NCBI GenBank assembly: GCA_016719945.1
Contig: JADJYE010000015.1
Coordinates: 62,001 to 126,000 of the forward strand
Reading direction: 5' to 3'
Source: Polyangiaceae bacterium
GTDB lineage: Bacteria > Myxococcota_A > Polyangia > Polyangiales > Polyangiaceae
DNA: 64,000 bases
Positions 26,101-34,881 of the stretch are shown one piece after another. The position numbers were made by a program, and so were the translations under genes. Numbering within the stretch: position 1 is the first letter of the stretch; each line of letters opens with the position of its first letter. Below the pieces are notes generated by a model that saw only the letters and a program-made list of their open reading frames with translations, did no database searches and had not been told where the DNA came from.

Positions 26101-26882
26101 CGGTCGCGCGTCTGGCGGGTGAGCCGGCAGCTCGCGTCGCCGTACGCAGGGTTCTTGGCGTCGTCGCAGATGGGGTCGGGGTCGGGGCAGACGAACGGGT
26201 CGTCGAGGTTCGGCACGTCGAGCACGCCGTCGAAGTCGGTGTCGTGCTCGGGCCCGAACGTGTCCCAGCCGATCGAGCCGCGCTTCGACTCGTCGGACGT
26301 TTCGAAGGCCAGGTTGCGCTCCGTCGCCCGCGTGTCGTTGGCCCAGTACCGGTCGAGGCGCTTGAGCGTGACCTCGTAGTTGCCGTTGCCCAGGTCGATC
26401 GGCACGGGGAGCCCGGTGTCGAGGTTCACCAGGTAGATGGCGTCGTCCTCGAAATCGTAGTCGTCGCCCTGGTGGCGCTCCTCGATGTTGGCGAGGTCGA
26501 GCGCGGCCTGCCAAGGCGCGCGCGGCTGCCCGCCGACCTCGGCCAGATCGAAGGCCATCGAGATCGGGCTGAAGGTGCCCCAGCCCTCCATTCGGTCGAA
26601 GCGCGCCCGCGCGTCACGCTCGATCGCGGTCGGCGCGATCAGGCTCGCGTTGATGCGCAGGCCCGTGCGGCTCGTGGGGTCGGACCAGGTCGCGGAGTCG
26701 TTGGGCAGCGGGACGTCGGGCAGCGGCTCGTGGGCGAGGTCGAAGCGCACGCGCGCGCCGGGGCCCTCGGGGGTGCGCCCGAAGTCGAGCGGCGCTCGGT
26801 CGTCACACGACGACGCAGAGAGGACCAGCGCGCCGGCGCCGAGCGTCAGGACCAAGGAGGCGAGTCGGTGGGGGCGGTGCAT
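23130..26882 (-). CDS. Large lipoprotein with alpha/beta-hydrolase (lipase-like) core and calcium-binding-type repeats
   Basis: Protein of 1250 residues with a signal peptide and a probable lipobox ending in ASSC. Segments such as D-T-D-F-D-G-V-L-D, D-L-D-G-D-G-R-G-D and D-F-D-G-N-G-V-P-D are thrombospondin-type-3-like calcium loops. A hydrolase core is suggested by N-I-Y-G-H-G-Y-T-G (around 527) and the nucleophile elbow W-G-E-S-L-G-G (around 695), as in bacterial extracellular lipases with a long N-terminal domain. Cys-rich segments follow near 1080-1120. It is divergent from the glycosyltransferase gene and coupled to the next gene. The substrate is not predicted. Confidence 0.78.
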   Translation of the reverse strand: MHRPHRLASLVLTLGAGALVLSASSCDDRAPLDFGRTPEGPGARVRFDLAHEPLPDVPLPNDSATWSDPTSRTGLRINASLIAPTAIERDARARFDRMEGWGTFSPISMAFDLAEVGGQPRAPWQAALDLANIEERHQGDDYDFEDDAIYLVNLDTGLPVPIDLGNGNYEVTLKRLDRYWANDTRATERNLAFETSDESKRGSIGWDTFGPEHDTDFDGVLDVPNLDDPFVCPDPDPICDDAKNPAYGDASCRLTRQTRDRCVADHLLTYYERETDTLVFRPLLPLDEMTKYAVVVTDRLLDANGDPVKSPFDHVFHATQRVVAQRVAEAIDEPTRAAYFGDLAGTGLSRVAFTWGFTTQPTVDDMKILRDGLFEQGLFSKLGRDFPAELELQRAVGTVTGFEQGATDPAGWEAKEACVDKVDNLYILRVDQIRDTLELAVSELLGAGDGPETALLLETFEAIDYIAVATFRSPFLLEGGPQSPDPKAAFNVDFLTGAGEVHSDEVQVFIVVPKETAQFQQPFDVNIYGHGYTGAFIEHILYAGNLAQHGLATVGINAMGHGLDLGDDVTETLAKSIFSGACGGPAFEALLRTRARDLDGDGRGDSGGDFWSSYLFHTRDGVRQSVLDHLQLVRILRTFGEPEGRAFCRTEQTGWATPASTLCDTNGDGAAEVAGDFDGNGVPDFGGPDAKYGTWGESLGGILSGIHGAIDAYVTAASPGSGGGGLTDIGVRSFQGGVIEAVLLRMWGPLLVTVPSEERQACAGALDDRKDCTVCAAGELSLRWVMPDVNSTGELEISCVDPNVVKDTTVLVYNNDNGELRCARVGDDARMRIGLPTTVDDSVQVTFYEGRDLVTDYGSCRPTFDGANETPVLTVATYGKGRIAQGAPNGAGTATCEGASCGVFQGRFYPEGGTLVAPAEGYGQIRQTPSLRRFLQLAQMALEPGDPVSFAPYYAIRQMTDPFGEPIASHAVLTVNTIGDMNVPLNSGIAFARATGALPFFAPDAASKYPEYVDYVTPAALYEALGGVTPNQDLINRHVIEGVTALARHPAQPQCVTSANADLDGMFTRSDGSEAACYPAGCATAGEDCQGGFCDEALDRCVPNPLGELKCEEALFDADDLDEGAQLYFEQAAPVPHRLVRYTASALDSSIEAVWEPRLSGVPYGPDGAWTPDASRRVTGLLDAYVVPEGTHTFVNGNPCEAFDAGTYLTNAVARFFQSDGTDVYYLSNPTSHHCLAEGAATCGYLEAEE

Positions 26883-26925
26883 CGGGCTCGGCAGGGGAGT
26901 CTATTCTTCAGGTGTCGTCAGCGCA

Positions 26926-26941
26926 TGTCGCGCGCGCGACA
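26926..26941. promoter_or_regulatory. 16-base perfect palindrome in a divergent promoter region
   Basis: TGTCGCGCGCGCGACA is a perfect palindrome in the 170-base gap between the divergent lipase-like gene and the glycosyltransferase gene. Two direct copies of GTGCAyGACA (26974-26983 and 27005-27014) lie 31 bases apart nearer the glycosyltransferase, about three helical turns. Both look like operators, but no regulator is identified. Confidence 0.35.
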
Positions 26942-27052
26942 GGTTGCACGGAACGGAGGTCAAGGTTTCGTCCGTGCACGACAGAGACCTACAAGGATTT
27001 ACAAGTGCATGACAATCAGCCAGGGGGTGGATGTTAAGTCCGGGTGGATCCA

Positions 27053-28585
27053 ATGAATATCGCCCTTTGCGTCCTCTATTTCGGGGTGCTGGCGCTGCTC
27101 TCCGGCTACGGGCTTCACCGGCTTCACTTGGTCGTCCTTTGTCGGATCCACCGCAAGCGGCTCCAGGCCATCGTCGACTCGGCGCCGTACGTCGCAGAGC
27201 GTAGCGACGAGAAGCTCCCCCGGGTGACGATCCAGCTCCCGCTCTTCAACGAGTCGACGGTGACGAACCGACTCCTCGATGCGATCGCGAAGATGGATTA
27301 CCCCGCGAGCCGCCTCGAGATCCAGGTCCTCGACGACTCGACCGACGAGACGCAAGCGATCGCCCACGCCCACGTGGAGCGGCTCCGCGCCCAGGGTGTC
27401 GACGCCGTGTACCTCCACCGCGTCGACCGCACCGGCTACAAGGCCGGCGCGCTCGACAACGGCCTGAAGGTCGCGAAGGGTGACCTGGTCGCCGTCTTCG
27501 ACGCCGACTTCGTCCCCCAGCCCGACTTCGTGCGCAGCATCGTCGGCCACTTCGACGACCCGAAGGTCGCGATGGTGCAGACGCGCTGGGGCCACATGAA
27601 CCGCGACCACTCGAACCTCACGCAGATCCAGGCGCTGATGCTCGACGGTCACCACCTGGTCGAGAACCGCGCGCGTTGTGGCGCCGGCTTCCTCTTCAAC
27701 TTCTCGGGCACCGGCGGCATGTGGCGGCGCCAGGCGATCGAGGACGCCGGCGGCTGGGAGCACGACACCCTCACCGAGGACCTCGACCTCTCGTACCGGG
27801 CGCAGCTCAAGGGCTGGAAGTTCGTCTACAGGCCCGACGTCGTCACGCCCTCCGAGCTCCCCGAGGAGGTCTCGGCGGTCCGCGCGCAGCAGTATCGCTG
27901 GGCGAAGGGCACCGTGCAGACGGCCCGCAAGCTGATGGGGCGCGTGCTGCGCTCCGACCTGACGCTGAGCCAGCGCGTCGAGGCGTTCTTCCACCTCACG
28001 CCGCACTTCGCGTACCCGCTGATGGTGATGCTCTCGGTCCTCTTGCTGCCGGCGATGATCCTCATGCCGGCCGCCAGTAGCCTGACCATGTTCCTGGTCG
28101 ACCTGCCGCTGCTCACCGCGACGACCGGCTCGCTCGCCGCCTTCTACATGGAGGCCGAGCGCGCCCAAGGCCGCCGCAGCGTGCGCGCGGCGATGCGGCT
28201 GCCCATGTTGATCGCCCTCGGGACCGGCCTCGCCCCTCACCTCACCAAGGCCGTCTTCGACGGCGTGAAGAACATGGCGGGCGAGTTCGTCCGCACGCCC
28301 AAGCAAGGCACGAACAAGGCGCGCTACAAGGTCTACGCGAACATGCCCTGGCTCGAGATCGGGCTCGCGCTGCTGTCGTTCGGCTCGGTCGTCGCCTCCA
28401 TCACCTCGGGGCACTGGTTCGCGACCCCGTTCGCGATGTTGTTCATGAGCGGATACGCGTACGTCGCGGTGCTGGTCGCCACGGAGCAGAAGGGCCGCAA
28501 GGTCGTCACCCCCGTGTCCAGCGAGACCGTCAGCGACGCGCCCCCCGCGCTCGCCTCCGACGAGACCGCCGCGGCCGCGAACTGA
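27053..28585 (+). CDS. Family 2 glycosyltransferase, cellulose-synthase-like
   Basis: Processive membrane glycosyltransferase of 510 residues (ATG at 27053; an in-frame GTG three codons earlier is possible). One N-terminal membrane helix is followed by the GT-A domain with D-D-S-T-D-E-T (Asp94/Asp95), D-A-D (150-152), T-E-D-L-D-L-S and the Q-Q-Y-R-W motif, all catalytic hallmarks of beta-glycan synthases. Four or more membrane helices form the C-terminus. It resembles CslA/mannan or glucan synthases more than BcsA because there is no PilZ domain. It probably makes an exported polysaccharide, consistent with a slime-forming organism. It stands alone, without other polysaccharide genes. Confidence 0.92.
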   Translation: MNIALCVLYFGVLALLSGYGLHRLHLVVLCRIHRKRLQAIVDSAPYVAERSDEKLPRVTIQLPLFNESTVTNRLLDAIAKMDYPASRLEIQVLDDSTDETQAIAHAHVERLRAQGVDAVYLHRVDRTGYKAGALDNGLKVAKGDLVAVFDADFVPQPDFVRSIVGHFDDPKVAMVQTRWGHMNRDHSNLTQIQALMLDGHHLVENRARCGAGFLFNFSGTGGMWRRQAIEDAGGWEHDTLTEDLDLSYRAQLKGWKFVYRPDVVTPSELPEEVSAVRAQQYRWAKGTVQTARKLMGRVLRSDLTLSQRVEAFFHLTPHFAYPLMVMLSVLLLPAMILMPAASSLTMFLVDLPLLTATTGSLAAFYMEAERAQGRRSVRAAMRLPMLIALGTGLAPHLTKAVFDGVKNMAGEFVRTPKQGTNKARYKVYANMPWLEIGLALLSFGSVVASITSGHWFATPFAMLFMSGYAYVAVLVATEQKGRKVVTPVSSETVSDAPPALASDETAAAAN

Positions 28586-28753
28586 GGCCGTCACCGCGAT
28601 GATGTGGAGGGAGCCCTCCGGCCCTGGGGTCGGGGGGCTTCATCCTTCCTGGGGGCCGCCCGGCCTTTCACATTTGAAAGACGGTGCTTGAACGCTCCGC
28701 GCTCGGCCCACTATCCTGATGTCGACTCAATAACCCCTCGGGGGCCCTCTCAT

Positions 28754-29077
28754 ATGACCAAGGCGGAGATCGTTCAAGCCATCTATAACCGCCTTGGCGG
28801 CTTCTCGAAGAAGGAGGCCGCCGACCTGGTGGACCTCGTCTTCGACACGATGAAAGAGACGCTCGCGCGCGGGGAGAAGATCAAGATCTCCGGGTTCGGC
28901 AACTTCGTGCTTCGCGACAAGCGGCAGCGCCAAGGCCGCAACCCGCAGACCGGCGACCCCATGGTCATCACCGAGCGGCGTGTGCTCAACTTCAAGGCGA
29001 GCAACATCCTCAAGCTGGGTCTCAACCCGCGACGAGGCCGTGAGGCGACCGAAGGCGGCGCGTCCGCGGGCAGCTGA
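28754..29077 (+). CDS. ihfA: Integration host factor subunit alpha
   Basis: DNA-bending HU/IHF family protein of 107 residues; the ATG at 28754 gives the standard MTKAEIVQAIYNRLGGFSKK opening. The signature G-F-G-N-F-V-L-R-D-K is followed by R-N-P-Q-T-G-D-P, the DNA-intercalating Pro arm. A basic tail extends past the usual C-terminus. The next gene is a MerR-type regulator 20 bases away, the same order seen in many Proteobacteria, which supports IhfA rather than HU. The usual upstream pheST genes are absent. Confidence 0.93.
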   Translation: MTKAEIVQAIYNRLGGFSKKEAADLVDLVFDTMKETLARGEKIKISGFGNFVLRDKRQRQGRNPQTGDPMVITERRVLNFKASNILKLGLNPRRGREATEGGASAGS

Positions 29078-29097
29078 AGACCGACCTCGAGGCGTCC

Positions 29098-29568
29098 TTG
29101 TCGAACCGCACGGATCGGCTTCAAAAGCTCTACTTCAGGATCGGCGAGGTCGCGGGCATCGTCGGCGTCGAGCCGCACGTCTTGCGCTACTGGGAGAGCG
29201 AGTTCCGCTCGGTTCGACCGCAGAAGTCGGCGCGGGGCCAGCGCATCTACTCCAGGCGCGACGTCGACACGCTCCTCAAGGTGAAGGAGCTTCTGTATTC
29301 GCACCGCTTCACGATCGCCGGGGCCAAACGCAAGCTCCGCGAGGGCGGCGTCGAGCCCATCGCCCAAGCGACCGTCGAGGCCGCACCCGAGCAAGCTCCT
29401 GCGCCCGTGGCGGTCGTGGTTCGCGATCTGGCAGAGGTTCGTGTTCTGCGTGATCGCCTGGCAGCGCTGCGCGACAAGGCGACGTCGTACCTCTCGGAGG
29501 TCGACGGATGGGGCACCCTCGAGTCCCCGGACGCGACCGGCCCCGCAGACCGGCGCAGCGGGTCTTAG
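29098..29568 (+). CDS. MerR-family transcriptional regulator
   Basis: Protein of 156 residues from a TTG start. Residues 10-75 form the MerR winged helix: Y-F-R-I-G-E-V-A-G-I-V-G-V-E-P-H-V-L-R-Y-W-E-S-E-F, then R-I-Y-S-R-R-D-V and the wing helix. The C-terminal half lacks a metal-binding Cys motif and ends in a short coiled segment. It follows ihfA in the conserved ihfA-merR arrangement, where its targets are generally unknown. The ligand is unknown. Confidence 0.88.
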   Translation: MSNRTDRLQKLYFRIGEVAGIVGVEPHVLRYWESEFRSVRPQKSARGQRIYSRRDVDTLLKVKELLYSHRFTIAGAKRKLREGGVEPIAQATVEAAPEQAPAPVAVVVRDLAEVRVLRDRLAALRDKATSYLSEVDGWGTLESPDATGPADRRSGS

Positions 29569-29664
29569 CGGGGCTCCAAACCGTCTCGTCGCGGTGCTCG
29601 GCAACGTGATCGCTGTGATTTCACCCCCCCAACCCCCCTCGCTGCGCGAGCGGGGAGCATCGCC

Positions 29665-30300
29665 GTGAGCGGCGGCGCCTCCGACGAAGCGCTGGAGACC
29701 CTGCTGTATGACGGCGCGTCGTGGGACCTCGCCCTCGAGGGGGCCCGCGGGGAGGGCTCGCGCCCACCCTTCGACACGGTCGACGTGTCGCGCCTCCCCG
29801 GTGCGCGAATCGTCGCGCTCGCTCGCTTCGAGCACGAGGGCGCGACGATCGTGGCGGGCTGCGCCGCGGGCCCCTCGGACCGCTTCGCGCCCGGGCTCGA
29901 AGCCGTGTTGTTCGATCGAGCGACGGGGCTCGCGTGGTCATCGCTCGCGATCGTGCCGCGCGACGTCGCCATCGAGCGAGAGGGGGCGCTCGCCCGATCG
30001 TACGAGCGCAGGACGGTCGGGCGCTCGGATCGCGGGGAGGTCGTGCTCGAACAGCTCCTGGCGTTCGATGGACGAGACCTCGATCTCGTCCTCTGCTCGG
30101 CCGCGTGCGTCGGGCCGCGCTGCGGCGAGGTCTCGCTGGTCGTCCGCGGCGAGCTGCCCGAGCCGCCGCCGCCGAACGTGGCGGTGCGGGCGCTCTTCTA
30201 CGCCGCCGAGCACCCGGCGCCGGTGCTCGGCGCGGCCGGCGCCGTGCTGCTCGCCGTGGTCGCGCTCGTGTTGTGGCGCCGCCCGAGCCCGCGGCCCTGA
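29665..30300 (+). CDS. Hypothetical protein with C-terminal membrane anchor
   Basis: Protein of 211 residues from GTG 29665. The first 165 residues are soluble with no signal peptide, strand-rich, and contain three Cys (in C-S-A-A-C-V-G-P-R-C). One transmembrane helix lies at about 183-203, followed by a short basic end, so it is probably a tail-anchored cytoplasmic protein. No family recognised. Confidence 0.6.
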   Translation: MSGGASDEALETLLYDGASWDLALEGARGEGSRPPFDTVDVSRLPGARIVALARFEHEGATIVAGCAAGPSDRFAPGLEAVLFDRATGLAWSSLAIVPRDVAIEREGALARSYERRTVGRSDRGEVVLEQLLAFDGRDLDLVLCSAACVGPRCGEVSLVVRGELPEPPPPNVAVRALFYAAEHPAPVLGAAGAVLLAVVALVLWRRPSPRP

Positions 30301-30418
30301 GCGGGCGCGCGGGGTGGACGAAGAACGTCAGCGCGGGCGCCCGCTCGCTTGACGCGACCCCCCTACCGAGGGACGACGAGACAACGTCGTTTCTCCTCCC
30401 TCGTCGAGGCTAGGTGCC

Positions 30419-30985
<567 letters not shown>

Positions 30986-31000
30986 TCAGCGCACCCGGTT

Positions 31001-31072
31001 GCAGGAGGGGGGCGGGGGGGGGGGCGCCCCCCCCCCGCGGGGGGGGGGGGGGGGCGGGGGGGGGGGCCCCCG
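31001..31072. repeat. G/C homopolymer tract, probably a sequencing artefact
   Basis: About 70 bases are almost only G and C runs (runs of 8-14 identical bases, including ten C flanked by long G runs). The tract lies between the convergent ssb and mgtE genes, where a strong terminator hairpin would be expected. Such runs are typical of failed base calling through a hairpin, so the true sequence is uncertain. Confidence 0.7.
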
Positions 31073-32573
31073 GGCGGCTTGCCGGCGCCCGCGAGGACGT
31101 CGGCGAGGAAGTACTGCGCCATCGAGAAGTAGACGACGATCCCCACGACGTCGACCAGGCTCGCGATGAACGGCGACGAGCTGGTCGCCGGGTCGAGCCC
31201 GACCTTGCGGAGCAGCAGCGGGAACATCGACCCGACCACCGTGCCCGACGTCACGATCGCGACGAGCGTGAAGAAGATCGTCACGGCGAACATTCCGCCG
31301 TCGCCCCACATGAGCACGCGCACGGCGCCGACGGTGCCGAGCAGAAAGCCCATGACCAGCCCCTGGCCGAGCTCGCGGACGAACACGCGAGACCAGTCGG
31401 AGATCTGGACCTCGCCGGTCGCGAGCCCGCGGATGACCAGCGCCGCCGACTGCGAGCCCGAGTTGCCGCCGGTGGAGATCAACAGGGGCACGTAGAACGA
31501 CAGCGTCGCGACGGCCGCGATCACGTCGTCGTAGCTGCGCAAGGCGGTCCCGGTGAAGAAGCCGCCGATGAACAGCACCATCAGCCACACGACGCGCTTC
31601 TTGATGAACGTCCAGAATGGGACGCGGAAGTACGTCTCCTCGGTCGGCTCGATGGCCGCGATCCTCTGGACGTCTTCGCCGGCCTCCTGCGTGAGGACGT
31701 CCATCACGTCGTCGACCGTGATCACGCCGAGCAGCTTCTGCCCTGCGCCGACGACCGGGAGCGCGGAGAAGTCGTACTTCGCCATCGTGCGCGCGACGTC
31801 TTCCTGATCGACCGTGGGGCTGACCGCGTGGACCATCTCGGTCATCACGTCCGCGATCTTCTCCTTGGTGTCGGCGAGCAGGATGTCGCGCAGCGACGCG
31901 ACGCCGTGGAGCCGCCCTTGCTTGCCCACGATGTACACGTAGTAGACGGTCTCGGCCGCCGTCCCTTCGTGGCGGATCTTCTCGATGACGTCCGCCACGG
32001 TCGCGCTCGGTGAGACAGCGACGTAGTCCGTCGTCATCAAGCCGCCAGCGCAGTCGTCGGGCCACTTCGTGAGCAGCTCGACGTCGGCGGCCGCCTCGGG
32101 GTCGACGCGCTCGATGTTCTCGAGCAGCGACTCGCCGACGTCGTCGGGTAGCGCCGAGACGAGGTCGGCGCGATCGTCGGCCGCCATCTCGATCACGATC
32201 GGCGCGACCTTCTCGGTGCCGATCTGCTGGACGAGCTGCTCCTGGTGCGCCTCGTCGAGGCGCTGGAAGATCTTGGCCGCCTGCTCGGGCGGGACGGCCC
32301 CGAGCAGCTTGACCGCCTCGTCTTGACCCAAGAGCTCGAGGAGATCGGCGAGGTCCTCGTCGTGGATCTCGTCGATGAACTCCCCGAGCTGGGTCGGATC
32401 CTCTTCGAGGAGCTGGCGCACCTCGGGAGCGATGGCGACGGCGACCCGGATCATGAGTGCGGCACTACACCCGCAGACAGGAGCGCGAAAGAAAGATGGA
32501 TGGCGGCGCCGAGGACGCCCCACCGACCGCCGGACGTCGCCGCCACCACGCTCGGCCCGTCGAGGAGGTTGTC

Positions 32574-34799
32574 ATGTTCCGAAAGCCCCGTCGGCGGGCC
32601 GGCGGCGCCGTGTCGTGTCTCGCCTCGGTCGCCGCGCTCCTTCACACCGGCTGCCTCGACCGCCCGATCGAGCCCATCGAGCCGCGCACGACGAAGGGGG
32701 CCATCGAGACCCTCAAGAGCTCCCGGGTGGACAAGATCGATCTGCTGCTCGCGATCGACAACTCGATCTCGATGGCGGACAAGCAGACGCTGCTCGGCGA
32801 GGCCGTGCCCCAGCTGGTGGATCGGCTGGTGAACCCGCGCTGCGTCGACCCGTCGAAGACGGCGCCGGTCGCGCCGGAGACCATCGCGCAGCCCGCCGGC
32901 CCCCTCGACCCCTGCCCGCTGATCGACAAGGCCGGTGAGCCGCTGCAGACGAAGCGGGAGTTCGAGCCAGTCAAAGACATCCACGTCGGGATCATCAGCT
33001 CGAGCCTGGGCGACCTCAGCGGCGGCGACTGCGGCGGAGCGCAGCACTACGACGACGGCGGCAAGCTGCTCGACCGGAGTCTGGGCGGCGGGACCGTCCC
33101 GACCTTCGGGGACGATCACTTCCTGCTGTGGGATCCCGACGGGAAATATGGCCCGAACACGGACGTGAGCGCGTTCCAGGGGACGCTGACCGAGATGGTG
33201 ATCGGGGTCGGTCAGACGGGCTGCGGCTACGAGATGCAGCTCGAGTCGGTGGTCCGCTTCCTGGTCGACCCGGCCCCCTACGCGGAGCTCGTGCGCGAGC
33301 CGGTCGAAGGCTCGGCGGACCGGAACGTGAAGCGCGGGGTGGACGAGGACGTCTTGACCCAGCGCGCCGCCTTCCTCAGGCCCGACTCGCTCGTGGCCAT
33401 CGTGATGCTGTCGGACGAGAACGACTGCTCGGTCCAGGCCGAGGGCTATGGGTACTTCGCGTTCTCGGGAGGGCTCGAGCCGGGCTCGTCGGCGTGCGCG
33501 TCGAGCCCCGACGACCCCTGCTGCTACAGCTGCAACACCGACCCCCCGCAGGGCTGCACCGCCGATCCCGCTTGCGCCGGGAACCCCGAGATCCCGGTCG
33601 ACGCGCCTGGGCTCAGGTGCTGGGACCAAAAGCGGCGCTTCGGGACCTCGCTCCTCTATCCGGTGTCGCGCTACGTGAACGCCCTCACGCTCGAGAACAT
33701 CGACCCAGCTCGCGTCGATCTCAAACCGAAGGAGGGTGGAGAGTCGGTGCCCAACCCGCTGCTCGAGGGTCGTCCCAACGGGCTCGTCTATTTCGCGGGC
33801 ATCGTTGGGGTCCCTTGGCAGGCCGTCGCCCGCAAGAACGACGCGGGTGAGCCCGACCTCGCCCGTGGCTACATGACGCCAGGCGAGCTCGAGTCGCTCG
33901 GCCTGTTCGAAGCGCTCGCCGGCGACCCGGATCGCCTCGTGCCGCCCACCGATCCGTTCATGATCGAGTCGGTCGAGCCGCGCTCGGGCACGAGCGCGAT
34001 CCTGGGGCTCGCTCCGACCAGCGACAACGCGATCAACGGAGGCGACCGAACCCCGGCCGACCCCGACACCGAGCTCTACGACGTAGGCCTGCAATACGCG
34101 TGCATCTTCGACGTCGACGACGACCCCGAAGGCTCGGAGTGCAGCGAGTGTGCGGACGGCGTGTGCGACAACCCCGTCTGCGAAGGCACCGTGCAGACCC
34201 ACGCGAAGGCGGTACCGGGCTTGCGCCAGCTCGCCTTGATCCGCGCCATGAAAGACCAAGGGATCGCGGCCAGCGTCTGCCCCGCCAACACCGACGACGC
34301 GCAGAAGACGTCGCCCGAGTACGGCTACAACCCCGCCGTCGGGGCCCTGGTCGACGCGCTGAAGGACGACCTCGCGGGCCAGGAGTGTCTGCCGTTCTCG
34401 ATCGAGGCGATCGCGGGGCAAGTGACCTGCCTCGTCGTCCAGTCGAGCCGAGCGGACAGCTGCACTTGCGACGGCCCCGGCCTCTCGTCGCCCCCTGCCA
34501 CGCACGACAACGTGCTCGCGTTCATCCAGTCGAGCGAAGGCTACGACGACGCGGAGACCTGCTTCTGCGAGGTGGCTCAGCTCGAGGCGGACGAGCTCCA
34601 GGCTTGCCAGAACGACGAGCAGGTCCCGGTGGGGATCGACGGCTGGTGCTACATCGACGCCAGCCCGACCTCCCCGGTCGGCAACCCCGACCTGGTCGGC
34701 TGCGGTGAGACCGAGCCGCGGGTCGTTCGGGTGGTCGGTGAGCCCAAGCCCAAGAGCGGCGCGACCCTGCATATCTTCTGCACCGGAGAGGGGAGCTGA
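32574..34799 (+). CDS. Cys-rich lipoprotein with von Willebrand A-like motif (paralogue 1)
   Basis: Protein of 741 residues; ATG 32574 has a GAGGAGG ribosome-binding site. Signal peptide with lipobox ending at Cys27. D-K-I-D-L-L-L-A-I-D-N-S-I-S-M-A-D-K-Q has the DxSxS-like metal-binding motif of VWA domains at Asp62-Ser66. Later A-I-V-M-L-S-D-E-N-D-C-S fits the VWA strand with its acidic residue. Many Cys follow, in C-x-x-C clusters (C-C-Y-S-C, C-S-E-C-A-D-G-V-C). It is paralogous to the protein coded at 43548, with identical spacing of Cys27 and Asp62. A surface adhesion or metal-binding role is inferred only. Confidence 0.82.
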   Translation: MFRKPRRRAGGAVSCLASVAALLHTGCLDRPIEPIEPRTTKGAIETLKSSRVDKIDLLLAIDNSISMADKQTLLGEAVPQLVDRLVNPRCVDPSKTAPVAPETIAQPAGPLDPCPLIDKAGEPLQTKREFEPVKDIHVGIISSSLGDLSGGDCGGAQHYDDGGKLLDRSLGGGTVPTFGDDHFLLWDPDGKYGPNTDVSAFQGTLTEMVIGVGQTGCGYEMQLESVVRFLVDPAPYAELVREPVEGSADRNVKRGVDEDVLTQRAAFLRPDSLVAIVMLSDENDCSVQAEGYGYFAFSGGLEPGSSACASSPDDPCCYSCNTDPPQGCTADPACAGNPEIPVDAPGLRCWDQKRRFGTSLLYPVSRYVNALTLENIDPARVDLKPKEGGESVPNPLLEGRPNGLVYFAGIVGVPWQAVARKNDAGEPDLARGYMTPGELESLGLFEALAGDPDRLVPPTDPFMIESVEPRSGTSAILGLAPTSDNAINGGDRTPADPDTELYDVGLQYACIFDVDDDPEGSECSECADGVCDNPVCEGTVQTHAKAVPGLRQLALIRAMKDQGIAASVCPANTDDAQKTSPEYGYNPAVGALVDALKDDLAGQECLPFSIEAIAGQVTCLVVQSSRADSCTCDGPGLSSPPATHDNVLAFIQSSEGYDDAETCFCEVAQLEADELQACQNDEQVPVGIDGWCYIDASPTSPVGNPDLVGCGETEPRVVRVVGEPKPKSGATLHIFCTGEGS

Positions 34800-34881
34800 C
34801 ACCCGTACAGGTGCCCGAGCGGTTGCGGTGCCCCGGTCGGCGCGGGAACATGTGTCACCCCGCGCTGTCCACGGGACGACG

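Noticed and set aside
24762..27056. Plus-strand 764-codon frame antisense to the lipase-like lipoprotein
   Set aside because: Arg/Ala/Val-rich shadow typical of GC-rich DNA, with no motif; the minus-strand gene has a signal peptide and active-site motif.
28604..28753. Upstream extension of the ihfA frame
   Set aside because: IhfA begins at the conserved MTKAE at 28754; the extension is not protein-like.
34819..34850. Stretch resembling the 5' half of a tRNA-Ser (GGTGCCCGAGCGGTTG followed by GGTGCC)
   Set aside because: No anticodon arm, no TTCGA T-arm and no closing acceptor stem follow, so no cloverleaf forms. At most a chance match or tRNA fragment.
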